Shown: positions 62,590 through 64,000 of the stretch, piece after piece | How positions within the stretch are numbered: position 1 is the first letter of the stretch | Layout of the letters: each line of letters opens with the position of its first letter | NCBI RefSeq assembly: GCF_900112495.1 | Contig: NZ_FOMA01000003.1 | Coordinates: forward strand, 1 to 64,000 | Direction: 5' to 3' | Source: Bacillus sp. OV322 | GTDB lineage: Bacteria > Bacillota > Bacilli > Bacillales > DSM-1321 | Length of the DNA stretch: 64,000 nt | Position numbers and translations under genes: made by a program | The notes under the pieces: model-generated | What the model was told of the DNA's origin: nothing | The model's input: only the letters and a program-made list of their open reading frames with translations | The model's database searches: none

Positions 62590-63681
62590 ATGGATATTCG
62601 GCTTAAGTGGTTTTACCGCCTTGGTTTTCTGCTGCTATTATTTTTTGTCCTTTATATTTTCATGAAGCTTGAGCCAATCTGGAAGCCTGTTGTAACGATA
62701 GGTTTTACGGTGCTTTTGCCGCTGTTTATCGGGGCGTTTATTTCCTATTTGCTTCATCCTGTCGTCGAGATCCTGCATCACCGGGGCATGAAGCGGGGAT
62801 GGTCGATTGTGATCATTTACCTGATTTTCTTCGGAGGTCTGGGACTTGCTCTATATAAAGGCATACCTGCAATGACCACGCAGATTCGCGAGCTGTCAGA
62901 CAGTGCGCCGGATGTGATCAGGCAGTACCGCTACTTAATGGATCTTCTGGAGAAAAAGACAGCTTCCTGGCCTTTTGGCTTTCATGAGCGCCTTGAGGAT
63001 AGTGTGAAGCTGTTAGAAAGCCGTCTGAATGACCTGATGAGTGTTGTGATGGGCTATTTGATGAGAATATTTGATTTTATTTTGCTTTTGTCTCTGATAC
63101 CTTTTATTGCTTTTTATATTTTGAAGGACTTTGCAGCAATAAAAAAAATGGCCTGGTACTTAACTCCGAAAAAGTGGCGTAAACAGGGGATGGCCTTCCT
63201 GAGGGATGTGGATGTGTCACTTGGGGGCTATATCAGGGGACAGATTCTTGTTTGCATCAGCATTGGCGCTATTTCAGCGCTCCTGTTTTGGCTGATTGGA
63301 ATAAAATATCCGCTCCTTCTTGGGATCATTATTGGCATTACCAACGTCATTCCCTATTTTGGTCCAATTTTTGGGGCGGTGCCTGCCGTCCTTATTGCTG
63401 CATCAATGTCAGTAAAAATGATGATTTTCGTGATCCTGATCGTGCTTGTGCTTCAGTTTTTAGAGGGAAATATCCTCTCTCCTCTAATTGTCGGGAAAAG
63501 CCTTCACATGCACCCCATCTTCATTATGGTCGCCTTGCTTGTCGGAGGGGAAATATCAGGGGTTTTCGGCATGATTCTGGCTGTGCCGATCCTGGCTGTG
63601 ATCAAAGTATTTGTGCTTCATGCAAGATATCACTTTATACAGCGCACAAAGTATGGTCCGGCAGGAAGCAAGGGAAATTAA
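62590..63681 (+). CDS. yrrI: AI-2E transporter family membrane protein YrrI
   Basis: 363 aa, ATG behind GAGGAGGCG. Seven to eight hydrophobic helices of the AI-2E/PurR-like permease family, with IGITNVIPYFGPIFGAVPAV and the closing EGNILSPLIVGKSLHMHPIF signature. Family members include autoinducer exporters and Na+/H+ antiporters. The gene precedes alaS in bacilli, in agreement with the T-box that follows. Confidence 0.92.
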   Translation: MDIRLKWFYRLGFLLLLFFVLYIFMKLEPIWKPVVTIGFTVLLPLFIGAFISYLLHPVVEILHHRGMKRGWSIVIIYLIFFGGLGLALYKGIPAMTTQIRELSDSAPDVIRQYRYLMDLLEKKTASWPFGFHERLEDSVKLLESRLNDLMSVVMGYLMRIFDFILLLSLIPFIAFYILKDFAAIKKMAWYLTPKKWRKQGMAFLRDVDVSLGGYIRGQILVCISIGAISALLFWLIGIKYPLLLGIIIGITNVIPYFGPIFGAVPAVLIAASMSVKMMIFVILIVLVLQFLEGNILSPLIVGKSLHMHPIFIMVALLVGGEISGVFGMILAVPILAVIKVFVLHARYHFIQRTKYGPAGSKGN

Positions 63682-63689
63682 CTGCAGTG

Positions 63690-63718
63690 TTGACAAAGCG
63701 GGATGTTGTGAATATAAT
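63690..63718 (+). promoter_or_regulatory. Consensus SigA promoter of the T-box transcript
   Basis: TTGACA (63690-63695), a 17-nt spacer and TATAAT (63713-63718): a perfect vegetative promoter starting 9 nt after the yrrI stop. Confidence 0.9.
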
Positions 63719-63724
63719 CCAATA

Positions 63725-63980
63725 CATAAGAATGAAAAATCGTTGAAGGATCGAGTATGCTGTAGACCATCTTCGTGCCCTGCACATAAGAGAGGAATTT
63801 CCATGGCTGAGAGGAATTCCAGATGAAGAACAGCTGAAAGCTAGTCCGGAGGGCAGCTAAAACCTGCCGTTACGCCGCGTTAAGGCTATGATGAAGGTGA
63901 TGAGTGATGCAATTAGACTCATAATCAGGGTGGTACCGCGAGCTAACTCTCGTCCCTGTCAGGGGATGGGAGTTTTTTGT
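63725..63980 (+). ncRNA. T-box leader, expected for alaS
   Basis: The T-box sequence AGGGTGGTACCGCG is at 63927-63940, followed by the terminator stem AACTCTCGTCCC/GGGGATGGGAGTT and T6 (63945-63978). Upstream, a GAGTA element and AGAGAGGAATT...GGCTGAGAGGAATT form stem I. T-box RNAs sense uncharged tRNA and switch between terminator and antiterminator. Synteny (yrrI) points to alanyl-tRNA synthetase beyond the window; candidate GCU specifier codons exist in the leader but I cannot fix which is in the specifier loop. Confidence 0.93.
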
Positions 63981-64000
63981 TTGCGGTTTTTTTGCTGCAT

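Overview
The window is a stretch of a low-GC, endospore-forming Firmicutes chromosome of the family Bacillaceae. The evidence is a tricistronic ger-type germinant receptor, SigB-style RsbR/STAS proteins, strong AAGGAGG ribosome sites with frequent TTG and GTG starts, and the conserved run rarA (opposite strand) / cymR / yrvO / mnmA / yrrB / recD2 / yrrD / zinc-ribbon protein / yrrI / T-box (alaS expected next) at the right end. The genus cannot be fixed from the sequence; a Cytobacillus- or Mesobacillus-like bacillus is a guess.

Left end (1-9960): the 5' part of a secreted bacillolysin-type protease, an NprR/PlcR-like HTH-TPR quorum-sensing regulator (RRNPP family), a divergent 57-residue secreted pro-peptide that looks like its pheromone precursor, and a six-gene AT-rich operon. 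The operon encodes an SbnI-like O-phosphoserine-forming kinase, an SbnA-like PLP enzyme, three different ATP-grasp ligases and an MFS exporter. The pro-peptide and the operon have near-identical promoters: the same -35 and -10 with the same 18-nt spacer, followed by a TTAAC-N3-GTTA(A/G) palindrome. I read this as a peptide-pheromone-controlled, NRPS-independent pathway for a small diaminopropionate-type peptide. It is the most interesting system in the window.

10-20 kb: small accessory genes (lipoprotein, DinB-like, VOC, HAD, DUF2188), two gene remnants (a methyl-accepting chemotaxis protein and a GNAT acetyltransferase), a type I signal peptidase, YdhK, a two-component system and a cysteine-rich copper-binding-type protein. 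20-28 kb: copZ-copA behind a G-rich promoter, bracketed by two RsbR-like STAS proteins; a MITE-like element; a DedA-like membrane protein with a PAP2-like tail; an IS1595-type remnant. 28-33.5 kb (minus strand): a gerA-gerB-gerC operon followed by ytpB (tetraprenyl-beta-curcumene synthase), a coupled 42-aa ORF and a membrane protein. 33.5-48 kb: a mosaic with an esterase, phosphatase, YunG-like protein, MEDS-domain sensor, flavohemoglobin, KtrB/TrkH potassium channel, YitT, DUF3231, methyltransferase and ZIP transporter, plus two adjacent broken genes (a TetR regulator and a DUF2306 protein split by an exact 106-bp tandem duplication). 48-53 kb: an LXG polymorphic toxin with a probable immunity gene, a NERD protein and a coiled-coil/OB-fold protein. 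53.5-64 kb: core genes for DNA repair and for cysteine, sulfur and tRNA-thiolation metabolism.

Three families of intergenic repeats are scattered across the window: a roughly 230-bp MITE-like element with imperfect terminal inverted repeats (two full copies, two fragments), an array family with TGCATGATT-type units every 21 bp (two loci), and a second array family with GCTCGAAT/GCTCTAAT units every 21 bp ending in a hairpin (three clear loci, one degenerate). No rRNA, tRNA, CRISPR array or prophage was seen.
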